Part shown: positions 1 through 5,417 of the stretch, one piece after another | How the letters are laid out: each line of letters opens with the position of its first letter | How positions within the stretch are numbered: the stretch's first letter is position 1 | Source of the DNA: an uncultured Desulfobacterales bacterium | GTDB lineage: Bacteria > Desulfobacterota > Desulfobacteria > Desulfobacterales > JAFDCJ01 | Assembly: GCA_945787595.1 (NCBI GenBank) | Contig: CALZJV010000717.1 | Coordinates: 1 to 5,661, forward strand | DNA: 5,661 bases | Reading direction: 5' to 3' | Notes under the pieces: generated by a model | What the model was told of the DNA's origin: nothing | Database searches by the model: none | Seen by the model: the letters and a program-made list of their open reading frames with translations, nothing else | Made by a program: the position numbers and the translations under genes

Positions 1-1478
1 ACACAACGACACTGGATGTGCCCGGCCTGCAGCTGCGCATCGGTTGCGTCCAGGGCCTGCTCCAGGAGGGTCTTGAGATTGGTGCTTTGTAATACATACT
101 TGGGAACCCGGGCCAGATCCAGGAGATCCTCCACCAGGGCATTGATCCGGTTCAGTTCCCGCGGAACTGTTCGCTGAAATTTTTCGAGAAACCCGGGTTT
201 TTCTATTTTTTGAGGCAGCAGTTGGACAAATGTTTTGATTGAAGACAACGGATTCCTGATTTCGTGGGCCATTCCGGCGGCCAGTGTCCCCAGGCCCGCT
301 AAGCGTTCGGCCTGTCGCATGGACGCTTCCAATTTTTTTAGCGTGGTGATATCGTGCAAGTTCAGAATAATCTCCTGGGGTCGATCGTTACGATCCCGCA
401 GTATGCTGGAACTGATCAGTATGCTGCGACCATCGTTTTCTCCCGACAATTGGATTTCCCGTGGGTTTCGATCACCGGGGTGTTCAAGGACTTGCTGTAA
501 ATAGTCATTCAGCGTCGGATAACTTATAAACGTATGCGACGCCTGGTGGCCTTTAACCGGGCGGTCATCGGAAATATCCAGCAACAGGCCTGCGGCCGGA
601 TTCATCGTGGATATTTTTCCGGACATGTCCAGGGTGAGCAGGCCGTCGCTCATGGTAGTCAGCAGTTTTTCAGTATAGCGCTGCAATCGTTTTATTTCCA
701 GCAGCTGGTTTTCGAGCTGCTCACGGTGAGCGATAATTTCCCGGATCATCACATCAAAATTTGATGCCAGTACTTGGACTTCATCGCCGGTGCGGACCCG
801 AATTTCCTGGCTCAGATTTCCGCGGGCGGCTTCCTGGGTAGCGTGAACCAGGTTGTCCAAAGGTTTGGTGATTCGGCCGGCGGCCCATGTGGATACCAGA
901 ATCCCAAAGACCAGGGCGATAAAACCGATGATCAGGAGGACCCATTTTATCTGACGTATCTGCAGGTACATCGGAGCAAGGGACAGTCGCACCCGAACAA
1001 TGCCCCAGCGCGCACCGGTCCCCGGAGGAAATACCGGAACCGCGATATCCAGTCCCGGTTGTTTATCCGCTTTCAAAGAGACGGTCTGAATTATAGGCTG
1101 TTGTGAGGTGAGGATTTTGCGGCTGATGTTATCGTCTAAAAAGGTGTTTTGCAATTCCGGTCTATCGCTGAATCCTGCAACCTTACCTTCCTTGTCATGA
1201 AATATAACACTAACGATATCAGGATCCTGTGCCGCACGATTCGCTGTTCGTTCAAGTGCCACGTAATTGTAAGTCAGTAGGTCGGAAATGGAAGTGGCGG
1301 CCAGGCTCTGGGCAATGGCCAGACCCCGTCCCTCCAGCTGGCGGCGGATCGTTCGACTTTGAAGAAAATCAATCACCAGGGCCAGCGTGCTCAGCAAAAA
1401 GACCAGCAGGCATGAGGTCATGATGATAAAGCGATACCGCAGCGGAATAAATCTGGGCTCTTTCCAGGTAAGTTTCAT
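1..1478 (-). CDS. Membrane sensor histidine kinase (periplasmic sensor-HAMP-PAS-HisKA), C-terminus cut by window edge
   Basis: Two-component sensor kinase that would autophosphorylate on His and pass phosphate to a response regulator, most plausibly the NtrC-type one encoded divergently. At least 492 residues are visible. Reading from the ATG at 1478: TM1 about residues 18-36; a periplasmic region of about 140 residues (40-177) containing a Cache-like stretch (DPDIVSVIFHDKEGKV, 85-100); TM2 about 179-198; HAMP about 199-250 with the ITKPL motif; a short coiled linker; PAS about 267-380; then HisKA with the H-box MAHEIRNPLSSIK, phospho-acceptor His405 (bases 264-266). The HATPase domain lies beyond base 1. 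An in-frame ATG at 1496 would add six residues (MLGNTP); 1478 has a weak GGAA upstream at about 9 bases, so I prefer it, with modest certainty. It starts 38 bases (20 from the 1496 ATG) after the substrate-binding protein gene, so the two are probably one operon. The PAS-HisKA layout resembles NtrB/AtoS-type partners of sigma-54 regulators. Confidence 0.93.
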   Translation of the reverse strand, partial: MKLTWKEPRFIPLRYRFIIMTSCLLVFLLSTLALVIDFLQSRTIRRQLEGRGLAIAQSLAATSISDLLTYNYVALERTANRAAQDPDIVSVIFHDKEGKVAGFSDRPELQNTFLDDNISRKILTSQQPIIQTVSLKADKQPGLDIAVPVFPPGTGARWGIVRVRLSLAPMYLQIRQIKWVLLIIGFIALVFGILVSTWAAGRITKPLDNLVHATQEAARGNLSQEIRVRTGDEVQVLASNFDVMIREIIAHREQLENQLLEIKRLQRYTEKLLTTMSDGLLTLDMSGKISTMNPAAGLLLDISDDRPVKGHQASHTFISYPTLNDYLQQVLEHPGDRNPREIQLSGENDGRSILISSSILRDRNDRPQEIILNLHDITTLKKLEASMRQAERLAGLGTLAAGMAHEIRNPLSSIKTFVQLLPQKIEKPGFLEKFQRTVPRELNRINALVEDLLDLARVPKYVLQSTNLKTLLEQALDATDAQLQAGHIQCRC

Positions 1479-1516
1479 CGGCGTATTTCCGAGCATAAAA
1501 TAATAACTTCAGAAAA

Positions 1517-3232
1517 TTATCGGTGGGATTTACCCTTTAACCAAATGCGATGCAGGGGCCTGGTGTGGGCTCCCAGGGCACTGATCTTGACACCTTGTAC
1601 TTCGGGTTGATATACGCGGTCAATGCTCAGATAAAACAATGGAATGATGGGGTAGGTTTGCAGAATTCGCTTTTCGATTTGCTGATACATTTCCGCGCGC
1701 TGCACCGGGTCGACGATCCCGCCCAGCATTTGATCGATCTGGTCGTTACGAAATCCGGTGAAATTTGCGGGGGAGTCGGAAGCAAACAAAGGAAATAAAA
1801 AGTTGTCCGGGTCCGGCATATCGGCGATCCAGACATAGCGGTAGATCTGCACGGCATCTGATTTGATATATCGCTCAAATTCCCCCCAGTCGGTAATAAA
1901 TTTGATATCCACCTGTAACCCGAGCTGCTGCCAGCGGTTGCGAACATAGTCCAGTTCTTTGCGGGCAGAGGCGGACTGGGACGCGGAAACAATTTCGATC
2001 CGCCGGGCGGCTCCCCTATCGTCTTGCAGGGCCTGATCCATATGCTTGCGGGCCACAGTCATATCATGGGACAACAGTTCTTCCAAGTTTTTTTGCGCGG
2101 GCATACCTGGCGGCAGTATGGACCGCGCCGGTTCGAACTGACCGTCGTAAACTTCTTGGACTAGATTATCCAGATCGATGGCCTTGGACAGTGCTTTGCG
2201 AAGCGCAGCATTTTTCAAGACGGGGTGATCGCTTCGGATCCCGTAAAATTGCAGGCCAAGGGAAGGTCGATGAAACCACTGATAGTCTTGTCCTTCTGAG
2301 AGTGCCTGACGAATATTACCGTACACCGGCATTTCTTCCAGCCCACCGGTTCGAAAATCTGATAATGCACGGTCAATTTGTACGCCTGGATAAATTCGGT
2401 ACAGGATCTTATCTAGATAGGCATCACCGGCATAGTAATTGGCAAAACGATCGAGTTGAATCGAATCATCGGTCGTCCACGAGACAAATCGAAACGGGCC
2501 GCTGCCCACCGGAGAGCGGCCGAATTTTTTTTCATTATTTTCTACTTCCGATTTTGGCACAATGGCGGCCTGGTACATTCCCAAGGCGGTTAAAAAAGGG
2601 ACATGCGGTTCAATCAGCGTCACCGTAAATTCATGATCGTTGATGCGCGTTAGCCCCCGGATCCCATCGCTTTGCTGGTCGCGATATGCGCCGGCGCCCT
2701 CGATTTTGAGCAGTTGGGGCAATATGGCCGGTGGTGGATTTACGCGTAGAAGCCGGCGAATGGAAAATATCGCGTCTTCCGCAGTGACCGGATGGCCGTT
2801 GTGAAAGCGGGCATTAGATCGAAGAAAAAATCGATAGGTTCTACCACCGTTTTCGACCTGCCAGCTCTCAGCTAGGGCCGGCAATACGGTGAGGTAAGGG
2901 CCGAATTGAACCAGACCTTCAAAGAGCTGGCGCACAACCGGAGCTCCATACAGATCCTGCAGGTATACCGGATCCAGCGTACTGGGATTATTCATCAGTG
3001 GATAGCGATAGACACCACCACGCTGAACAGCGTCCTGTTGCTGGGCTTTTTTGTTCTCCGATGCGTCTTCAGCATCTTCTTGCTGGCTGCAACCGGCAAG
3101 CAGCAGTATCACACACATGCTGCTCACAAGCCGCAGGGATGCACGTATCAATTGTGTTTTCTTCGCTGCCCATGGCATCGTTTTAATCATCTTAATCGGG
3201 GTGGGTCGATAAACCGGTTTGGTTCGATGCAT
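1517..3232 (-). CDS. ABC-type substrate-binding lipoprotein, family 5 (OppA/DppA-like)
   Basis: A 571-residue extracytoplasmic solute-binding protein of the SBP_bac_5 family, which binds peptides, dipeptides, nickel or sugars for ABC importers. The N-terminus has a basic stretch, a hydrophobic core and a lipobox LLLAGC with Cys48. Ser at +2 would suggest the outer membrane by the E. coli rule. A charged Gln/Glu/Asp/Lys-rich linker follows to about residue 70. Family signatures: LAESWQVENGGRTYRFFLR (120-138), FHNGHPVTAEDAIFSI (143-158), GSGPFRFVSW about 243-252, and the late W-IAD-PDPDNFLFPLF stretch. Length is normal. The 3232 start has no Shine-Dalgarno; in-frame ATGs at 3190 (M15) and 3178 (M19) exist, and M19 would give a normal 30-residue signal up to Cys. 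No permease or ATPase gene is in the window. Being followed at once by a sensor kinase suggests a ligand-receptor role rather than transport, but transporter genes could lie outside. Confidence 0.95.
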   Translation of the reverse strand: MHRTKPVYRPTPIKMIKTMPWAAKKTQLIRASLRLVSSMCVILLLAGCSQQEDAEDASENKKAQQQDAVQRGGVYRYPLMNNPSTLDPVYLQDLYGAPVVRQLFEGLVQFGPYLTVLPALAESWQVENGGRTYRFFLRSNARFHNGHPVTAEDAIFSIRRLLRVNPPPAILPQLLKIEGAGAYRDQQSDGIRGLTRINDHEFTVTLIEPHVPFLTALGMYQAAIVPKSEVENNEKKFGRSPVGSGPFRFVSWTTDDSIQLDRFANYYAGDAYLDKILYRIYPGVQIDRALSDFRTGGLEEMPVYGNIRQALSEGQDYQWFHRPSLGLQFYGIRSDHPVLKNAALRKALSKAIDLDNLVQEVYDGQFEPARSILPPGMPAQKNLEELLSHDMTVARKHMDQALQDDRGAARRIEIVSASQSASARKELDYVRNRWQQLGLQVDIKFITDWGEFERYIKSDAVQIYRYVWIADMPDPDNFLFPLFASDSPANFTGFRNDQIDQMLGGIVDPVQRAEMYQQIEKRILQTYPIIPLFYLSIDRVYQPEVQGVKISALGAHTRPLHRIWLKGKSHR

Positions 3233-3244
3233 TCGATCATAAGT

Positions 3245-3273
3245 TACATAATCTAAATTTCTATTGAAATCAA
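3245..3273 (-). promoter_or_regulatory. Weak candidate sigma-70 promoter for the lipoprotein-kinase operon
   Basis: On the minus strand a TTGATT (-35, 3273-3268) is followed after 17 bases by TATGTA (-10, 3250-3245). The -35 is fair and the -10 is poor. Transcription would begin near 3237, too close for the ATG at 3232 to have a ribosome site but comfortable for the internal starts at 3190 or 3178. I found no -24/-12 sigma-54 match in 3233-3366. That stretch also holds a short inverted repeat, CCGGAA (3305-3310) and TTCCGG (3322-3327), of unknown meaning. Read-through of the upstream terminator is the alternative source of this transcript. Confidence 0.25.
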
Positions 3274-3366
3274 GAACCTTTCAATGGATGTTCGACCCGC
3301 AGCGCCGGAAATACGCTCCGATTCCGGTTCCCATGACACGCCGTCGGCACGGTCACAGCGATACCC

Positions 3367-3403
3367 AAAAAAAAACACAGGTCACTGGACCTGTGTTTTT
3401 TTT
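3367..3403. terminator. Bidirectional intrinsic terminator after the peptide gene
   Basis: A run of nine A (3367-3375), an 8-bp perfect stem CACAGGTC (3376-3383) / GACCTGTG (3388-3395) with a 4-base ACTG loop, then eight T (3396-3403). The A and T tracts pair as well, lengthening the stem. It works as a textbook Rho-independent terminator in either direction. It lies 35 bases beyond the stop codon of the small peptide gene on the minus strand and separates that short transcript from the lipoprotein-kinase operon. Confidence 0.92.
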
Positions 3404-3438
3404 CGTTTCGCAATAAAACGAGATGGTCGAATCTATGA

Positions 3439-3531
3439 TTAGGTACCGCCGCCACCAATAGCCAGAACCGGCAAGGCATAGGTTGCAATGATGGTGCCGA
3501 TGACGAATAATTGAATCGCTAACTTTTTCAT
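3439..3531 (-). CDS. Small secreted peptide precursor, 30 residues, ending IGGGGT
   Basis: A 30-codon ORF that I do not recognise as a named family. It begins MKKLAIQLFV, has a hydrophobic core over residues 4-23, and ends with PVLA then IGGGGT. This is a complete Sec signal peptide with a V-L-A cleavage site after Ala24, leaving only a hexapeptide; cleavage after Ala19 would instead leave LPVLAIGGGGT. It has no Cys and no lipobox. Support for it being a real gene, despite its size: the strongest Shine-Dalgarno in the window (AGAAGGAGG, four bases before ATG), a -24/-12 sigma-54 promoter upstream, and a dedicated intrinsic terminator downstream, making a transcript of about 250 bases carrying just this ORF. 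By position and form it could be a secreted signal like Gram-positive peptide pheromones (inference). Alternatives are a small membrane peptide, or a regulatory RNA with an incidental ORF. Confidence 0.8.
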   Translation of the reverse strand: MKKLAIQLFVIGTIIATYALPVLAIGGGGT

Positions 3532-3533
3532 AT

Positions 3534-3544
3534 TTCCTCCTTCT
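3534..3544 (-). promoter_or_regulatory. Very strong ribosome binding site of the peptide gene
   Basis: On the minus strand the bases before the ATG read AGAAGGAGGAAAT, a full AGGAGG match to the 16S anti-Shine-Dalgarno with AAAT as spacer. It fixes the start at 3531 and argues that the 30-residue ORF is translated. The neighbouring lipoprotein and kinase genes have much weaker sites. Confidence 0.85.
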
Positions 3545-3596
3545 GTTTAGACGGTTGTGGGTTTGGATGCAGACAACACAAAAGCATACGTGGCTG

Positions 3597-3616
3597 TAGT
3601 TTTGTATAGTTTTGTA
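3597..3616. repeat. Perfect tandem 10-bp repeat at the start of the peptide transcript
   Basis: TAGTTTTGTA occurs twice back to back (3597-3606 and 3607-3616, plus-strand reading), with a partial third copy TAGTTTT at 3615-3621. It sits exactly at the predicted first transcribed bases of the sigma-54 promoter. The 10-base period puts both copies on one helix face, so a protein site in the initially transcribed region is possible; it may also just be a simple-sequence duplication. Confidence 0.8.
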
Positions 3617-3628
3617 GTTTTCCATAAA

Positions 3629-3643
3629 GCAAGGTGTATGCCA
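3629..3643 (-). promoter_or_regulatory. Sigma-54 (-24/-12) promoter of the peptide gene
   Basis: The minus strand reads C-TGGCAT-ACACC-TTGC-TT, matching the RpoN consensus TGGCAC-N5-TTGC with the invariant GG and GC exactly 10 bases apart; only the sixth base differs from the usual C. Transcription should start at about 3617, giving an 86-base leader before the peptide ATG and ending at the terminator near 3367. Sigma-54 promoters need an NtrC-type activator, and one is encoded in this window; a dyad resembling an enhancer site lies about 132 bases upstream. Confidence 0.88.
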
Positions 3644-3670
3644 GCCTATGCAGATTTTCTTATATGACTA

Positions 3671-3683
3671 TAAATAATTGAAA
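3671..3683. promoter_or_regulatory. Possible IHF bending site between enhancer and sigma-54 promoter
   Basis: TAAATAATTGAAA fits the reverse of the IHF consensus WATCAA-N4-TTR with one mismatch and sits in a strongly AT-rich stretch (about 3659-3705). Its place, roughly 54 to 66 bases upstream of the predicted start and between the promoter and the dyad at 3741-3758, is where IHF usually bends DNA at sigma-54 promoters. The match alone is weak in AT-rich DNA; the position is what makes it worth listing. Confidence 0.35.
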
Positions 3684-3740
3684 TTTATAGGAATTATATT
3701 TTAATCGCCTGTTGAGTGTTTCACGCAGACCAGACAGGTG

Positions 3741-3758
3741 CGCACATTCCGATATGCA
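3741..3758. promoter_or_regulatory. Enhancer-like dyad (degenerate TGCAC-N8-GTGCA) upstream of the peptide promoter
   Basis: CGCAC-attccgat-ATGCA matches the exact dyads at 3994-4011 and 5454-5471 at the same half-site spacing, with one mismatch per arm. Its centre is about 132 bases upstream of the predicted peptide start, a normal enhancer distance for an NtrC-family activator. Two perfect palindromes flank or overlap it: GTGCGCAC (3738-3745) and TTGTATACAA (3760-3769). Which of these is the true operator cannot be told from one copy. Confidence 0.5.
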
Positions 3759-3800
3759 CTTGTATACAAATGTATTATGAAATCCGGGCTTGGTACTAAC

Positions 3801-3927
3801 ATCGGCCACGGCCTATTCGTAGGTTGGGTTGAGCATCCCGATAACTTTTGTTGGGTTTCGTTCCTCAACCCAACCTACTTGCCAGCCATCTTTGTGCTAT
3901 CGGCGCAACCCAACAAAATGGCCGAAG
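3801..3927. repeat. Palindromic dispersed repeat of the GTAGGTTGGGTTGAG ('VGWVE') type
   Basis: A perfect 15-bp inverted repeat, GTAGGTTGGGTTGAG (3819-3833) and CTCAACCCAACCTAC (3864-3878), encloses a third copy of the core (GTTGGGTT, 3850-3857); a fourth, AACCCAAC, is at 3907-3914. Shorter flanking inverted arms TCGGCCA (3802-3808) and TGGCCGA (3919-3925) suggest the element's limits. Repeats with this core are scattered through many bacterial genomes and often yield false hypothetical proteins beginning VGWVE; the plus strand here indeed reads VGWVEHPDNFCWVSFLNPTYL in pieces. It is probably a small non-autonomous or REP-like element with no gene of its own. The outer limits are approximate. 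Confidence 0.75.
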
Positions 3928-3993
3928 ATAGAACTATCCCCCGAAATCCTATTACCATAAGTATATATCGCATGTGCACATTTTTCTGGTTGG

Positions 3994-4011
3994 TGCACAT
4001 AAATTTGTGCA
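3994..4011. promoter_or_regulatory. Exact TGCAC-N8-GTGCA dyad upstream of the regulator gene
   Basis: TGCACATAAATTTGTGCA is an inverted repeat with 6-bp arms (TGCACA/TGTGCA) and a 6-base centre. A further palindrome TGTGCACA lies 14 bases to its left (3973-3980), so GTGCAC occurs twice with centres 19 bases apart. The arms are like those of enterobacterial NtrC enhancer sites (TGCAC...GTGCA), here with one more spacer base. It lies 69 bases before the regulator's GTG start and could serve autoregulation, or act as a distant second enhancer for the peptide promoter. Confidence 0.6.
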
Positions 4012-4066
4012 AAAATAAGGCCGGTTGTGATAAGAAGAGATGAAGCACGCTGGATTTCATTCTGAG

Positions 4067-4073
4067 AAAGGAG
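4067..4073 (+). promoter_or_regulatory. Ribosome binding site selecting the GTG start of the regulator
   Basis: AAAGGAG lies seven bases before the GTG at 4081. It favours this GTG over other candidate starts and gives a REC domain of normal N-terminal length. Confidence 0.8.
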
Positions 4074-4080
4074 TCAGTAG

Positions 4081-4770
4081 GTGACAAATCAAACGGCAAA
4101 CCATTCCCGCATCCTCATTGTGGACGATGATGAAGGTACGCGAGAGGCGCTGGAAGCAATTCTCGAAGATGAGTATGATGTCGCCAGTGCGGCCGACGGC
4201 CAGGCCGCACTGGACAAATTGAACCGGGAAGCCTTTGATCTGGTGCTTCTCGATTTGATTATGCCGGGCATGGACGGGATTGAAACACTCAAACGAATCA
4301 AGGCTTATGATAAACACATTGATGTCATCATGGTATCGGCCACCGATCGGGCCCGTGAGGCGACTGCTGCCATCACGTCGGGTGCCTATGATTACATTAC
4401 CAAACCTTATGACGCCGATGCCATACTCACCGCCATCGAAAGGGCTTTACAAAAAAGATCGCTTGAGCAAGAAGTACGCTATCTGCGCTCCGAGGTGGCG
4501 CTCAGGTTCGATGAAACCAGAATTATCGGTGAATCGCGGCCTATGAAGGCGGTTTTCTCCTTGATTAATAAGGTGGCGGGCACATCCAGTAATGTTTTGA
4601 TCACCGGTGAAACAGGAACCGGCAAGGAACTGGCGGCCCGCGCAATTCACAACCAAAGCCCGCGTGTTTCAAAGCCGTTTGTTCATTTACCGGTGCATAC
4701 AGCCGGAATATCGGCAAGTTTGAATTCGCCAACAGCGGCAGTGTGTTTCTGGATGAGATATCAAACCTGA
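4081..4770 (+). CDS. N-terminal fragment: REC domain plus Walker A part of the AAA+ domain
   Basis: 229 codons if translated. REC domain about residues 9-123, with acidic pair Asp15/Asp16, phospho-acceptor Asp58 (LLDLIMPGMDG), Ser86 and Lys108 (ITKPY), all the residues needed for phosphorylation. A helical linker follows, then the AAA+ start IIGES (148-152) and Walker A GETGTGKE (176-183). Authentic sequence ends at His202; residues after it (LPVHTAG...) are out of frame and end at the stop. The product could still accept phosphate from the kinase but lacks Walker B, the arginine finger and DNA binding. It would at most be a phosphate sink. Confidence 0.6.
   Translation: MTNQTANHSRILIVDDDEGTREALEAILEDEYDVASAADGQAALDKLNREAFDLVLLDLIMPGMDGIETLKRIKAYDKHIDVIMVSATDRAREATAAITSGAYDYITKPYDADAILTAIERALQKRSLEQEVRYLRSEVALRFDETRIIGESRPMKAVFSLINKVAGTSSNVLITGETGTGKELAARAIHNQSPRVSKPFVHLPVHTAGISASLNSPTAAVCFWMRYQT
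4684..4689 (+). other. Deletion junction with CATTTA microhomology
   Basis: The reading switches frame within CATTTA. In the first frame these bases encode His-Leu of FVHL; in the second they supply the end of Ala, Phe and the start of Thr in A-FTGA. The ancestral gene would likely have had CATTTA at both places (FVHL as cat-tta, GAFTGA as g-ca-ttt-a), so recombination or slippage between two copies of this 6-mer, with loss of the sequence between, explains the join exactly. Confidence 0.6.
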
Positions 4771-5417
4771 AGCTGGAATTGCAAGCCAAGCTTTTGAGGT
4801 TTCTCCAGGAGAGGGATTTCACCCGCATCGGCGGCCATCGATCCATCAAAGTGGATGTCAGGATGATTACGGCTACCAACATATCGTTAAAGCAGATGGT
4901 GCAGGAAAACCGTTTTCGGGAAGATCTCTATTTTCGACTGAATGTCATCCCGATCAAGCTGCCGCCCTTGCGTAATCGCCGGGGAGATATCCCCCTTCTG
5001 GCAAATTTTTTTCTGGACAAATTTAATCTCAAACTCAACCAGAAAATTGAAGGCATTACGCAGGAAGCTATGGCCATTCTGGAAACCTATCATTGGCCCG
5101 GCAATATTCGCGAGCTGGAAAACCTCATCGAAAGACTCGTGGTGCTCAGATCCAACGAACGTTGGATAGATGTAAAGGATCTGCCCTTTGATTTGCTGTA
5201 TCATGAAGACGCCATGAAAGCCGGCCAACGGGTCGAAAAAGGGCTCCTGCAGGCGCGTCGACTATTCGAGCGGCAGTATATTCTGCGTGCTCTGAAAATC
5301 TGCAAGTATAATCAGGCGAAAACGGCCCGGATGCTCAGGATTCATCGCAACACGTTGATACAAAAAATGAAGGCGCTGGATATTAACAGCCGGTCTGAAA
5401 ATAATTCCAGCACCTAG
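4743..5417 (+). CDS. C-terminal fragment: AAA+ Walker B to Fis-type HTH domain
   Basis: 224 codons counted from a GTG at 4743, though matching sequence in this frame begins at about 4686 (FTGA). Residues by this count: Walker B FLDE (2-5), the FREDLYFRLNV arginine-finger region (58-68), the R-G-D-I-P-L-L motif (80-86), HWPGNIREL (117-125), and a C-terminal HTH_8/Fis helix-turn-helix about 174-214 (YNQAKTARMLRIHRNTLIQKM). No Shine-Dalgarno precedes 4743, so independent translation is doubtful. If made, the DNA-binding end could occupy the dyads without activating. Confidence 0.5.
   Translation: MFLDEISNLKLELQAKLLRFLQERDFTRIGGHRSIKVDVRMITATNISLKQMVQENRFREDLYFRLNVIPIKLPPLRNRRGDIPLLANFFLDKFNLKLNQKIEGITQEAMAILETYHWPGNIRELENLIERLVVLRSNERWIDVKDLPFDLLYHEDAMKAGQRVEKGLLQARRLFERQYILRALKICKYNQAKTARMLRIHRNTLIQKMKALDINSRSENNSST

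Larger units (their letters stand above)
3644..4080. other. Divergent regulatory intergenic region between peptide and regulator genes
   Basis: No credible gene lies here. From left to right it holds the AT-rich possible IHF stretch (3659-3705), the degenerate dyad and two palindromes (3738-3769), the VGWVE-type repeat (3801-3927), then a GTGCAC-rich stretch with TGTGCACA (3973-3980) and an exact dyad (3994-4011), and the ribosome site of the regulator (4067-4073). I found no convincing sigma-70 or sigma-54 promoter for the regulator gene itself; TATATA near 3963-3968 lacks a matching -35. ORFs crossing the region pass through the repeat and lack ribosome sites. Confidence 0.7.
4081..5417 (+). 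pseudogene. NtrC-family sigma-54 response regulator, broken by an internal deletion and frameshift
   Basis: The gene encodes REC, AAA+ sigma-54 interaction and Fis-type HTH domains, but in two frames. The first frame runs from GTG 4081 to a stop at 4770; the rest is in another frame from about 4686 to 5417. At the join the protein reads KPFVH and then, in the second frame, FTGAYSRNIGKFEFANSG. The usual roughly 22-residue block between FVHL-N-C and FTGA (containing ESELFG-EKGA) is absent. Restoring normal family spacing needs about 67 bases, which also restores the frame: 1337 + 67 = 1404, i.e. a 467-residue protein, typical for the family. So this is a deletion, not a simple indel. It removes half of the GAFTGA loop that contacts sigma-54, so no functional activator should be made. 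Everything either side is well conserved, suggesting a recent event or an assembly error. Confidence 0.88.

Noticed and set aside
235..1423. Several plus-strand ORFs over the kinase region
   Set aside because: The minus strand carries a continuous kinase with HAMP, PAS and H-box motifs through the whole stretch; the plus-strand frames have none.
2191..2628. A 145-codon plus-strand ORF inside the lipoprotein gene
   Set aside because: It is antisense to a well-supported family-5 binding protein, with no ribosome site or domain similarity; a shadow ORF.
3353..3625. A 90-codon minus-strand ORF over the peptide gene in another frame
   Set aside because: It reads through the terminator hairpin, has no ribosome site and a Cys/His/Tyr-rich nonsense composition; the well-signalled 30-residue ORF lies in a different frame.
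3738..4043. A 101-codon plus-strand ORF starting at GTG and reading VGWVEHPDNFC
   Set aside because: It runs through the palindromic dispersed repeat, which is known for giving VGWVE-type false proteins, begins inside a palindrome without a ribosome site, and overlaps the regulatory dyads.
3875..4099. Minus-strand ORF with a lipobox-like ILLGCADS stretch
   Set aside because: The LLGCA residues come from the repeat core (GTTGGGTTGCGCC), there is no Shine-Dalgarno before either candidate Met, and the ORF overlaps the regulator start on the other strand.
4684..4770. Programmed ribosomal frameshift joining the two regulator halves
   Set aside because: A frameshift alone would not explain the missing conserved block of about 22 residues, and no slippery heptamer or following hairpin is evident at the join.
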